Assembly: GCA_022769365.1 (NCBI GenBank)
Contig: JALEJO010000107.1
Coordinates: 1-60,798 of the forward strand
From: Oscillospiraceae bacterium
GTDB lineage: Bacteria; Bacillota; Clostridia; Oscillospirales; Ruminococcaceae
Direction of reading: 5' to 3'
DNA: 60,798 nucleotides
The translations under genes and the position numbers were made by a program. Position 1 is the stretch's first letter; every line of letters starts with the position of its first letter. Below, piece by piece: positions 27,311 to 35,900 of this stretch. Below the pieces are notes generated by a model. That model searched no databases and was not told the origin of the DNA. It worked only from the letters and a program-made list of their open reading frames with translations.

Positions 27311-28261
27311 ATGGAATTAATATCAGTAATTGTTCCTTGTTATAATGAACAGGAAGTATTACCTCTTTTTTATCCTGAAATAATAAGAGTTTCAAATTTA
27401 ATGAAAGATCAGTTTGAAAATATTGAATTTGAATTTTTATTTATAAATGATGGTTCTAAGGATAATACTCTCAATGAACTCAGAGATCTTGCAAGAAAAG
27501 ATAGTAGAGTTAGATATATTTCTTTTTCAAGAAATTTTGGTAAAGAAGCAGGCATGTATGCAGGCTTGAAAGAATCAAAGGGTGATTATGTTGTTGTAAT
27601 GGATGCAGATTTGCAGCATCCACCGGCTTTCTTACCTCAAATGTTTGATTTTGTAAAAAATCAGGGATATGATTGTGCAACAACAAGACGAGTAAGCAGA
27701 AAAGGCGAATCAAAGGTAAGGTCTTGGTTTGCAAGAAGATTTTATTCTATAATTAATAAGATATCTCAAACTGAAATAGTTGATGGTGCTCAAGATTTCA
27801 GATTTATGAATAGAAAAATGGTTGATTCAATACTCCAGATGAGTGAATATAATCGTTTTTCAAAGGGAATATTCAGTTGGGTTGGTTATAAGACTAAGTA
27901 TATAGAATATGAAAATGTAGAACGTGCGGCAGGTACAACTGCTTGGTCATTCTGGAAATTATTTTTGTATTCTATAGAGGGTATTGTTGCTTTCTCAACA
28001 GCACCTTTAAGTGTGCCGGTTGTTCTTGGTTCACTTGAATCATTTGCAGGACTTGTTTTACTTATTGTAGGAATTGTCAGAACTTGTATGGTGACTGCGT
28101 CACAAGCAGCATGGATACTCGCTGGATTAATAGCCGGTTTTATAGGTTTAACAACTATCTGCATCGGAGTGCTTGGAGTATATATGTCAAAGATATATAT
28201 GGAAGTTAAAAACAGACCAATATATCTTGTATCAGAAACTGAAAAAGACATACAAAAATGA
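27311..28261 (+). CDS. Family 2 glycosyltransferase, GtrB/DPM1-like, membrane anchored
   Basis: A 316-residue GT-A glycosyltransferase. The catalytic domain shows VIVPCYNEQEVLPLF, INDGSKDNTL, FSRNFGKEAGMYAGL and the metal-binding DAD at residues 98-100 within DADLQHPP. RFMNRKM follows. Two hydrophobic segments lie near the C-terminus (about 232-258 and 265-290). Relatives transfer a sugar from a nucleotide donor to polyprenyl phosphate for modification of cell-surface polymers. A CAGGAGG site precedes the ATG. It is the first gene after the promoter and is followed within 20 bases by purE, an unusual pairing. Confidence 0.85.
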   Translation: MELISVIVPCYNEQEVLPLFYPEIIRVSNLMKDQFENIEFEFLFINDGSKDNTLNELRDLARKDSRVRYISFSRNFGKEAGMYAGLKESKGDYVVVMDADLQHPPAFLPQMFDFVKNQGYDCATTRRVSRKGESKVRSWFARRFYSIINKISQTEIVDGAQDFRFMNRKMVDSILQMSEYNRFSKGIFSWVGYKTKYIEYENVERAAGTTAWSFWKLFLYSIEGIVAFSTAPLSVPVVLGSLESFAGLVLLIVGIVRTCMVTASQAAWILAGLIAGFIGLTTICIGVLGVYMSKIYMEVKNRPIYLVSETEKDIQK

Positions 28262-28279
28262 GTTTGGAGGATAGTTTCA

Positions 28280-28771
28280 ATGAAAAAAGTTGGAATAATA
28301 ATGGGAAGTGACAGTGATCTTCCAGTTGTCGAAAAAGCTATAAAGCAATTAAAAGAACTTGAAATTCCGTTTGAAGTTCATGTTTATTCAGCACACAGAA
28401 CTCCTGAACTTGCAGCTGAATTTTCAAAAAATGCTGAAGCTAACGGATTTGGTGTAATAATATCAGCTGCCGGAAAAGCTGCACATCTTGGAGGTGTTCT
28501 TGCTGCATATACAACACTTCCTGTTATAGGACTTCCTATAAAGTCAAGCACAATGGACGGTCTTGATTCATTACTTTCAACTGTTCAGATGCCAAGTGGC
28601 GTACCTGTTGCAACTGTTGCTATTGATGGAGCACAGAATGCGGCAATTCTCGCTGCACAGATTATTGCTATTTCAGATTCTGGACTTAGTGCTAAGTTAA
28701 AGAATATGAAAGATGCCATGAAATCAAAAGTTGTTGAAAAAGACGCTGATATTTCAGGCAGATATATTTAA
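28280..28771 (+). CDS. purE: 5-(carboxyamino)imidazole ribonucleotide mutase (PurE)
   Basis: PurE rearranges N5-CAIR to CAIR (class I) or carboxylates AIR directly (class II). The 163-residue protein has [11 protein letters not shown] at the N-terminus with the conserved SD pair, VYSAHRTPE with the catalytic histidine, and [16 protein letters not shown]. It then has [26 protein letters not shown]. The look is class I. No purK, which makes the class I substrate, is in this cluster. TTGGAGG precedes the start, and purC follows after 17 bases. Confidence 0.95.
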   Translation: MKKVGIIMGSDSDLPVVEKAIKQLKELEIPFEVHVYSAHRTPELAAEFSKNAEANGFGVIISAAGKAAHLGGVLAAYTTLPVIGLPIKSSTMDGLDSLLSTVQMPSGVPVATVAIDGAQNAAILAAQIIAISDSGLSAKLKNMKDAMKSKVVEKDADISGRYI

Positions 28772-28788
28772 TTTTGGAGGAATTAAAA

Positions 28789-29502
28789 ATGAGTAATTTA
28801 GAAAAAAAGGAACAGCTTTACGAAGGAAAGGCAAAGAAAGTTTTTGCTACAAGCGATCCTGATCTTGTTATTGTTGATTACAAGGATGATGCAACAGCAT
28901 TCAACGGTGAAAAAAAAGGTACAATCGTTGGTAAAGGTGTAATAAACAATAAAATGACAAACTATATGTTTTCACTTCTTGAAAAGGAAGGTATTCCAAC
29001 TCACTTAGTTGAAGAAATAAGTGATCGTGAAACAATTGTTAAGAAAGTTGAAATTGTTCCTCTTGAAGTAATTGTCAGAAATGTTGCAGCCGGAAGTTTT
29101 TCAAAGAAGCTCGGAATTGCTGAAGGCACTCCTCTCAAGTGTCCTACACTTGAATTCAGCTACAAGAATGATGATCTTGGTGACCCGTTCATAAATAAAT
29201 ATTATGCACTTGGCCTTGACCTTGCAACAGAAGAAGAAATTGAAACTATTTCAAAGTATGCATTCAAAGTAAATGAATTTATGCTTAAATTCTTTAAGGA
29301 ACACAATATTGATCTTATAGACTTTAAGATTGAATTTGGCAGATTCCATGGAAAAATTCTTCTTGCTGATGAAATTTCACCAGATACTTGCAGATTCTGG
29401 GATTCTACAACACATGAAAAGCTTGACAAAGACAGATTCCGTAGAGATCTTGGCGGTGTTGAAGAAGCATACCAGGAAATGATGCGTAGAATTTTAGGTT
29501 AA
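28789..29502 (+). CDS. purC: SAICAR synthetase
   Basis: PurC joins CAIR and aspartate with ATP to give SAICAR. From ATG 28789 it has 237 residues. It shows [10 protein letters not shown] (ATP loop), [23 protein letters not shown], the signature [14 protein letters not shown] and [13 protein letters not shown]. The TTG at 28774 is part of the TTGGAGG ribosome binding site rather than a start. It sits between purE and purF. Confidence 0.97.
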   Translation: MSNLEKKEQLYEGKAKKVFATSDPDLVIVDYKDDATAFNGEKKGTIVGKGVINNKMTNYMFSLLEKEGIPTHLVEEISDRETIVKKVEIVPLEVIVRNVAAGSFSKKLGIAEGTPLKCPTLEFSYKNDDLGDPFINKYYALGLDLATEEEIETISKYAFKVNEFMLKFFKEHNIDLIDFKIEFGRFHGKILLADEISPDTCRFWDSTTHEKLDKDRFRRDLGGVEEAYQEMMRRILG

Positions 29503-29532
29503 TAAATAATTGTATTTAGGAGCGTATGTTTG

Positions 29533-30951
29533 ATGTTTAATCAGATAAATGAAGAATGTGGTGTATTTGGAGTATTTTCATATGAAAATACAGACGTTGC
29601 ATCAATGACATACTATGGGCTTTATGCGTTACAGCATCGTGGTCAGGAAAGCTGCGGAATTGTTGTAAATGACAGGGGTGTGTTTTCGCACAAAAAGGAT
29701 TTAGGTCTTGTACATGAAGTATTTTCGAAGGATGTACTTGAAAGCCTTGGAACAGGGGATATTGCTATCGGACACGTTAGATATTCAACAACAGGCAATT
29801 GTACAAGCCAGAATGCCCAGCCTATAGTCATTCGTCATGTAAAAGGTTCGATGTCTGTGGCACATAATGGAAATCTTGTAAATGCTGCCTCTCTCAGAGA
29901 AAAATTTGAACTGAAGGGTGCAATTTTTCACACGACGAATGACACAGAAGTAATAGCTTATGCTATTACAGAGCAAAGACTTGTGAGGTCATCTATTGAA
30001 GAAGCAGTTGACTATGCCATGGATGAACTGAAAGGTGCATATTCACTTGTTGTTATGTCTCCAAGAAAACTCATAGCTGCAAGAGATCCTGACGGTTTCA
30101 GACCTTTATGTATGGGAAAAACAAAAGAAGGTGCAATAGTATTTGCATCTGAAACATGCGCTCTTGATACTATAGATGCTGAATTTATAAGAGATGTTGA
30201 ACCTGGTGAAATTGTTGTTGTCAGCAAAGATGGAGTAAAATCAATAAAAAGACATTGCAAAAAGAAACCATCTATTTGCGTTTTTGAATATGTTTATTTT
30301 GCAAGACCTGACTCCATAATAGAAGGTTCAAGCGTTCAGGCTGCAAGACTTAGAGCAGGTGAATTACTCTGGAAAGAACACCCTGTTGACGCTGATGTTG
30401 TTATTGGCGTTCCGGATAGTGGTCTTGATGCAGCACTTGGTTTTGCACATGCATCTCATATACCATATGGAGTAGGTTTCATAAAAAACAGATATGTTGG
30501 ACGTTCTTTCATTCAACCTTCTCAAAGCCAGCGAACCAATACTGTTAGAATAAAACTCAATGTTGTACGAAGTGTAGTTGAAGGAAAAAGAGTAGTTCTT
30601 ATTGATGATAGTATTGTCAGAGGTACAACAAGTGCAAGAATTGTTAATCTCGTACGTGAAGCTGGTGCAAAAGAAGTTCATGTAAGAATTTCATGTCCTC
30701 CTTTCACAAACCCATGTTATTTTGGTACAGATATTGACAGTAAGGAAAACTTGATTGCTTGTAAGATGAGTATTCCTGAAATATGCAAATACATAGGTGC
30801 AGATAGTCTTGGATATTTGAGCATTGATGCTGTAAAAAGTCTTGCATATAAATCAGATTGTGATTTTTGTGTTGGATGTTTCAGCGGTGAATACCCTATT
30901 GAAGTACCAAAGGAAATGCCAAAAGATAAATTTGAAACAAAAATAATATAA
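29533..30951 (+). CDS. purF: Amidophosphoribosyltransferase
   Basis: PurF makes phosphoribosylamine from PRPP and glutamine, the committed step of purine synthesis. The 472-residue protein starts with a short propeptide (MFNQINEE) before the nucleophile Cys9 in CGVFGVF, which implies N-terminal processing as in the Bacillus enzyme. It shows YGLYALQHRGQES, GHVRYSTTG and HNGNL, then the PRPP loop VVLIDDSIVRGTTSARI. The C-terminus has CDFCVGCFSGEYP, the cysteines that ligate the [4Fe-4S] cluster in oxygen-sensitive PurF. ATG 29533 is preferred over TTG 29530; TAGGAG lies upstream. Confidence 0.97.
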   Translation: MFNQINEECGVFGVFSYENTDVASMTYYGLYALQHRGQESCGIVVNDRGVFSHKKDLGLVHEVFSKDVLESLGTGDIAIGHVRYSTTGNCTSQNAQPIVIRHVKGSMSVAHNGNLVNAASLREKFELKGAIFHTTNDTEVIAYAITEQRLVRSSIEEAVDYAMDELKGAYSLVVMSPRKLIAARDPDGFRPLCMGKTKEGAIVFASETCALDTIDAEFIRDVEPGEIVVVSKDGVKSIKRHCKKKPSICVFEYVYFARPDSIIEGSSVQAARLRAGELLWKEHPVDADVVIGVPDSGLDAALGFAHASHIPYGVGFIKNRYVGRSFIQPSQSQRTNTVRIKLNVVRSVVEGKRVVLIDDSIVRGTTSARIVNLVREAGAKEVHVRISCPPFTNPCYFGTDIDSKENLIACKMSIPEICKYIGADSLGYLSIDAVKSLAYKSDCDFCVGCFSGEYPIEVPKEMPKDKFETKII

Positions 30952-30965
30952 GTTGAGGTAATTAA

Positions 30966-32000
30966 ATGGAAAGTTATTCAGAAAGTTATAAAAAGGCTGG
31001 CGTTGACGTAACAGCCGGTTACAAAGCTGTACAGCTTATGAAAACACATATAGCAAAAACTATGACATCATCTGTTTTAACTGATATAGGCGGTTTTGGC
31101 GGTCTTTATGAACTTGATTTACAGGATATAAATAAGCCTGTTCTTGTATCAGGAACTGATGGTGTTGGAACAAAGTTAAAAATAGCATTTCTTATGGATA
31201 AGCATAACACTGTTGGTATTGATTGCGTTGCAATGTGTGTTAATGATATAATTTGTTGTGGAGCTAAACCACAATTTTTCCTTGACTATATTGCAGTTGG
31301 CAAAAATTACCCTGAAAAAATTGCTGATATAGTTTCAGGTGTTGCAGAGGGTTGTGTTCAGGCTGGTTGTTCTCTTGTCGGTGGTGAAACAGCAGAAATG
31401 CCAGGATTTTACCCTGAAGATGAATACGACCTTGCAGGTTTTTCTGTTGGTGTTGTTGATAAAGATAAGATCTTTTCAAATTCAACGCAGAAAAGCGGAG
31501 ATGTAATTATAGCAATTCCATCAAGTGGTGTTCATTCAAACGGATATTCTCTTATAAGAAAAGTATTTACTGTCAATGAACAAAATCTTGCAAGACATTT
31601 TTCAGACCTTGGAACAACTCTTGGCGAATGTCTCCTTACTCCTACAAAAATATATGTTAAAGATATAATGGGACTTAAAGAAAAAGTTACGATTAAATCT
31701 GTTTCACATATTACAGGTGGCGGTTTCTATGAAAATATTCCACGTTCACTTAAAAAGGGACTTTCAGCAAACATCAAAAAGGATGATGTAAGAATTCTTC
31801 CTATTTTCGATCTTATTGCAAGAACAGGCCATATCCCTGAACATGATATGTTCAATACATTCAATATGGGTGTTGGTATGATGGTTACAGTTGCTCAGGA
31901 AGAAGCAGATTTGGCTGTAAATACATTAAAGTCACTTGGAGAAGATGCTTACATTCTTGGTGAACTTGTTGAATCAGACGAAGGTGTTATCCTTTATTAA
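30966..32000 (+). CDS. purM: Phosphoribosylformylglycinamidine cyclo-ligase (AIR synthetase)
   Basis: PurM closes the imidazole ring, forming AIR from FGAM with ATP. The 344-residue protein shows [71 protein letters not shown] and [14 protein letters not shown], all family hallmarks. It lies 14 bases after purF with a GAGG site and 12 bases before purN. Confidence 0.97.
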   Translation: MESYSESYKKAGVDVTAGYKAVQLMKTHIAKTMTSSVLTDIGGFGGLYELDLQDINKPVLVSGTDGVGTKLKIAFLMDKHNTVGIDCVAMCVNDIICCGAKPQFFLDYIAVGKNYPEKIADIVSGVAEGCVQAGCSLVGGETAEMPGFYPEDEYDLAGFSVGVVDKDKIFSNSTQKSGDVIIAIPSSGVHSNGYSLIRKVFTVNEQNLARHFSDLGTTLGECLLTPTKIYVKDIMGLKEKVTIKSVSHITGGGFYENIPRSLKKGLSANIKKDDVRILPIFDLIARTGHIPEHDMFNTFNMGVGMMVTVAQEEADLAVNTLKSLGEDAYILGELVESDEGVILY

Positions 32001-32012
32001 TTAGGTGTTTAT

Positions 32013-32645
32013 ATGAAAAAAAAGATAGTTGTCCTTGTTTCAGGCGGTGGAACTAATTTACAAGCCATTATAGATTCTATCGAAAATGGAAGTATTACAA
32101 ACGCTGAAATTGCCTGTGTTGTTTCTTCAAAAGAAGGGGCTTATGCACTTGAACGTGCGAAGAAAGCAGGCATTGATACACTTGTGGTGCCAAGAAAAAA
32201 TTTCAACTCAAATGAAGAATATTCATTGAAACTTTTAAGCATATTAAAAGAAGAAATTAAACCTGATCTTATAGTTCTTGCTGGATTTATGATTGTTTTA
32301 ACAGATGCTTTTATTGATTCATTTGTAAATAAGATTGTAAATGTACATCCTTCTTTGATTCCTTCTTTCTGTGGAAATGGTTTTTATGGATTAAAAGTAC
32401 ACGAAGCTGCACTTGAGCGTGGCGTTAAGGTTACAGGTGCAACTGTACATTTTGTTAACAAAATTACTGATGGTGGACCAATTATAATTCAGAAAGCTGT
32501 TAAAATAATGGATGATGATACACCTGAAGTTCTTCAGAAAAGAGTTATGACCGAAGCTGAGTGGCATATTATGCCTGAAGCTATAAACTTATTTTGTAAT
32601 GATAAGTTAGAAGTTATAGACAATAAAGTTATTATAAAAAAGTAG
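32013..32645 (+). CDS. purN: Phosphoribosylglycinamide formyltransferase
   Basis: PurN transfers a formyl group from 10-formyltetrahydrofolate to GAR. The 210-residue protein shows VLVSGGGTNLQAIID, the folate-site segment DLIVLAGFMIVLTDAF, VNVHPSLIPSF with the catalytic Asn-His pair, and TGATVHFVNKITDGGPII with the catalytic Asp. Compared with the E. coli enzyme, the loop after PSF is altered (CGNGFYGLKVHEAAL). It lies between purM and the PurO-like gene, so the two formyltransfer steps of the pathway are encoded close together. Confidence 0.95.
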   Translation: MKKKIVVLVSGGGTNLQAIIDSIENGSITNAEIACVVSSKEGAYALERAKKAGIDTLVVPRKNFNSNEEYSLKLLSILKEEIKPDLIVLAGFMIVLTDAFIDSFVNKIVNVHPSLIPSFCGNGFYGLKVHEAALERGVKVTGATVHFVNKITDGGPIIIQKAVKIMDDDTPEVLQKRVMTEAEWHIMPEAINLFCNDKLEVIDNKVIIKK

Positions 32646-32654
32646 AGGTATTGT

Positions 32655-33371
32655 ATGCAGAATATGTCTTTAGAAGATAAACTTAAAAGCAATTCTTACC
32701 CTGGTAGAGGTATAGTTGTTGGTAAATCAGCTGATTCTAAGTATGCGGTTGTTGCATATTTTATAATGGGTAGAAGTGTAAACAGTAGAAACAGAGTTTT
32801 TGTCACAGATGGTGATGGAATACGAACACAGGCATTTGATCCTTCAAAGTTGACAGATCCAAGCCTTATAATCTATTCTCCTGTCAGAGTTCTTGGTGAC
32901 TATACTATTGCAACCAATGGTGATCAGACTGATACTATATACGATGGTATGAAAGATGGTAAAACATTTGAACAGTCTTTGAGAATAAGAAAATTTGAAC
33001 CGGATGAACCTAATTATACACCTCGTATTTCTACTGTTATCAATACAGCAGATAAAGATAGTTTTGGATTTACAATTTCTATTTTGAAGAGCAATGAAGG
33101 TGATCCATCATCAACACAGCGTTTTACATATGACTACGAAACACCAAAGTCAGGTGAAGGTTTCTTCATTCATACATATATGGGTGATGGTAATCCACTT
33201 CCAACTTTTTCTGGTGAGCCTGAAAAAATTGAAATATCAGGTTCTATTGATGAATTTACAGATGTAATTTGGAATAGTCTTAATGAAGATAACAAAGTTT
33301 CTCTTTTTGTAAGATATATCGATCTTGATACTAAGAAAACAGAAACAAGAATTTTGAATAAAAATAAATAA
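32655..33371 (+). CDS. purO: IMP cyclohydrolase, PurO-like family
   Basis: The 238-residue protein is recognised as the IMP_cyclohyd family, first described as archaeal PurO. It closes FAICAR to IMP and is unrelated in fold to the PurH cyclohydrolase domain. It contains NSYPGRGIVVGKSADSK near the N-terminus, then GRSVNSRNRVF and the DGMKDGKTFEQSLRIRKFEPDEPNYTPRI region. GAGG lies upstream. It sits directly before a transformylase-only protein, so the two together replace bifunctional PurH. The assignment comes from recall of the family plus this context; a profile search would settle it. Confidence 0.85.
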   Translation: MQNMSLEDKLKSNSYPGRGIVVGKSADSKYAVVAYFIMGRSVNSRNRVFVTDGDGIRTQAFDPSKLTDPSLIIYSPVRVLGDYTIATNGDQTDTIYDGMKDGKTFEQSLRIRKFEPDEPNYTPRISTVINTADKDSFGFTISILKSNEGDPSSTQRFTYDYETPKSGEGFFIHTYMGDGNPLPTFSGEPEKIEISGSIDEFTDVIWNSLNEDNKVSLFVRYIDLDTKKTETRILNKNK

Positions 33372-33387
33372 TAGAAAGGTGTTTATT

Positions 33388-34569
33388 ATGTCATCAGAAA
33401 TGTCATTAAAATACGGCTGTAATCCTAACCAGAAACCTTCAAGAATTTTTATGAAAGATGGTTCTGACCTTCCTATCACTGTTTTGAATGGAAAACCTGG
33501 TTATATCAATCTTCTTGATGCTTTGAATGGTTGGCAGCTTGTTAAAGAATTAAAGAAATCAACAGGTTATTGTGCTGCTGCATCTTTTAAGCATGTTTCA
33601 CCAGCAGGTGCGGCTATAGGTAAACCACTCTCGGATACTTTGAAGAAGATTTATTTTGTTGATGATCTTGGAGAATTATCTCCAATGGCTTGTGCTTATG
33701 CGAGAGCAAGAGGGGCTGACAGAATGTCATCATATGGTGATTTTATATCTTTATCAGATGAGTGCGATGTTTCAACAGCAAATATGATTAAAAGAGAAGT
33801 TTCGGACGGTATAATAGCACCTTCATATTCACCAGAAGCACTTGAAATTCTCAAATCAAAGCGTAAGGGAAACTATACTATCATTCAGATTAATGAAAAT
33901 TATGTTCCTGCACCTGTTGAAGTAAAAGATGTTTTTGGAGTTTCTTTTGAACAGGGAAGAAATAATCTTGTTATCGAAAGAGATATGCTTAATGAAGTAG
34001 TTACAGATGACAAAAATATTCCTGATGATAAGAAAATTGACCTTATTATTTCACTTATTACTTTAAAGTATACACAGTCAAATTCAGTTTGCTATGTTAA
34101 GGATGGACAGGCTATAGGTATAGGTGCTGGTCAGCAGTCAAGAGTTCATTGTACTCGCCTTGCAGGTAATAAGGCTGACAACTGGTGGCTTAGACAATCA
34201 CCAAAGGTAATGAATCTTGAATTTGTTGATAATATAAGAAGACCTGACAGAGATAATGCTATAGATGTTTATATATCAGATGAATCACAGGACGTTCTTG
34301 CAGATGGAGAATGGCAGAGAATATTCAAGAAAAAGCCTGATGTATTTACAACTGAAGAAAAGAAAGAATGGCTTGCAAAAAATACAGATGTTTGTCTTGG
34401 TTCAGATGCATTCTTCCCATTCGGTGATAATATTGAAAGAGCAAAGAAGAGTGGTGTAGCTTATATTGCACAGCCTGGTGGTTCCATAAGAGATGATAAT
34501 GTAATAGAAACATGCAACAAGTATAATATTGCTATGGCATTTACAGGTATCCGTCTTTTCCATCATTAA
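33388..34569 (+). CDS. AICAR transformylase, single-domain (lacks PurH cyclohydrolase domain)
   Basis: This enzyme formylates AICAR to FAICAR using 10-formyltetrahydrofolate. The 393-residue protein matches the C-terminal domain of PurH: YGCNPNQKPSRIF, ASFKHVSPAGAAIG with the catalytic Lys-His pair, LKYTQSNSVCYVKDGQAIGIGAGQQSRVHC, GSDAFFPFGDNIERA and AQPGGSIRDDNVI. The roughly 190-residue MGS-like cyclohydrolase domain that begins normal PurH proteins is absent, and the upstream gene has no match to it. ATG 33388 follows a GAAAGGT site; a GTG at 33379 is less likely. The PurO-like gene upstream supplies the missing activity. Confidence 0.95.
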   Translation: MSSEMSLKYGCNPNQKPSRIFMKDGSDLPITVLNGKPGYINLLDALNGWQLVKELKKSTGYCAAASFKHVSPAGAAIGKPLSDTLKKIYFVDDLGELSPMACAYARARGADRMSSYGDFISLSDECDVSTANMIKREVSDGIIAPSYSPEALEILKSKRKGNYTIIQINENYVPAPVEVKDVFGVSFEQGRNNLVIERDMLNEVVTDDKNIPDDKKIDLIISLITLKYTQSNSVCYVKDGQAIGIGAGQQSRVHCTRLAGNKADNWWLRQSPKVMNLEFVDNIRRPDRDNAIDVYISDESQDVLADGEWQRIFKKKPDVFTTEEKKEWLAKNTDVCLGSDAFFPFGDNIERAKKSGVAYIAQPGGSIRDDNVIETCNKYNIAMAFTGIRLFHH

Positions 34570-34590
34570 TATTAAATTGGAGTTTTAGAT

Positions 34591-35871
34591 ATGAAAATTT
34601 TAGTTGTTGGCGGTGGCGGTAGGGAACATGCCATTGTTATGAAATTTGCTGAGAGCAGTAAAGTTGATAAAATATACTGTGCACCTGGAAACGGCGGCAT
34701 ATCAAAATATGCTGAATGTTTTGATGTTAATGCTAAAGATATAGATGGTATTGTCGAGCTTGCGAAAAAATTATCTGTAGATTATGTTTTTGTTGCACCT
34801 GATGATCCACTTGTTCTTGGAATGGTTGATGTACTTAATGCAAATGGATTCAAAACGTTTGGACCTGACAAAGCAGCTGCTATAATTGAGGGAAGCAAAG
34901 TTTTTTCTAAAGATTTGATGAAAAAATATGGCATACCTACTGCTGAATATAACGTATTTAATGCACCTGAAGATGCAATTAAGTTTATAAAGAACTCAAA
35001 TAAGTATCCTACAGTTATAAAAGCTGATGGACTTGCTCTTGGAAAGGGTGTAGTTATCGCTCAGAACGAAAAAGAAGCTTTAGATGCTGTTAATTCAATT
35101 ATGACTGACAAGATATTTGGTGAAAGTGGTTCTAATATTGTTATAGAAGAATATCTTGAAGGTCCGGAAGTTTCTGTTTTGTCATTTACTGATGGAAAAA
35201 CAGTTGTTCCTATGATTTCTTCAATGGATCACAAGAGAGCATTTGATAATGATGAGGGTCCAAATACAGGAGGAATGGGTACAATTGCACCAAATCCTTA
35301 TTATACAAAAGAAGTTGCAAAGGAATGTATGGATAAAATTTTTATTCCAACAATTAATGCAATGAATTCTGAAAATAGAACTTTCAAAGGTTGCTTATAT
35401 TTTGGCTTGATGATAACGAAAGACGGTCCTAAAGTAATTGAGTATAATTGTCGTTTTGGCGATCCTGAAACACAAGTCGTACTTCCATTATTAAAAACTG
35501 ATCTTGTTGATATTATGGAAGCAATAAATGATGGCAAGTTATCTGAATTGAATATAGAATTTTATGACAAGTCAGCTGCATGTGTAGTTATTGCGAGCGG
35601 TGGATATCCAAAGAAATATTCAACTGGTTATGAAATTTCAGGACTTAATGAAAATGGTCAGATAGACGGTTCTTATGTTTATCATGCCGGAACAAAATTG
35701 ACTGATGGTAAGATAGTTACATCAGGTGGTCGTGTTTTAGGAGTAACAACTATTAGTGATACTCTTTCAGATGCACTTAAAGGTTCATATAGTGCTGTTA
35801 AGAAAATTAACTTTACTGATATGCATTATAGAAAAGATATTGGAAGTAAGGCTTTAAAGAAAATTAACTAA
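34591..35871 (+). CDS. purD: Phosphoribosylamine-glycine ligase (GAR synthetase)
   Basis: PurD couples phosphoribosylamine to glycine with ATP. The 426-residue ATP-grasp protein has VVGGGGREHAIVMKF at the start, the nucleotide-binding TVIKADGLALGKGVVIA, VIEEYLEGPEVSVLSFTDG, SMDHKRAFDNDEGPNTGGMGTIAP and YNCRFGDPETQVVLP. It is the last purine gene of the operon. purL, purQ, purS, purB and purA are not in this window. Confidence 0.97.
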   Translation: MKILVVGGGGREHAIVMKFAESSKVDKIYCAPGNGGISKYAECFDVNAKDIDGIVELAKKLSVDYVFVAPDDPLVLGMVDVLNANGFKTFGPDKAAAIIEGSKVFSKDLMKKYGIPTAEYNVFNAPEDAIKFIKNSNKYPTVIKADGLALGKGVVIAQNEKEALDAVNSIMTDKIFGESGSNIVIEEYLEGPEVSVLSFTDGKTVVPMISSMDHKRAFDNDEGPNTGGMGTIAPNPYYTKEVAKECMDKIFIPTINAMNSENRTFKGCLYFGLMITKDGPKVIEYNCRFGDPETQVVLPLLKTDLVDIMEAINDGKLSELNIEFYDKSAACVVIASGGYPKKYSTGYEISGLNENGQIDGSYVYHAGTKLTDGKIVTSGGRVLGVTTISDTLSDALKGSYSAVKKINFTDMHYRKDIGSKALKKIN

Positions 35872-35900
35872 TTTTTATATTACTCGGAGGATGTTAGTTT

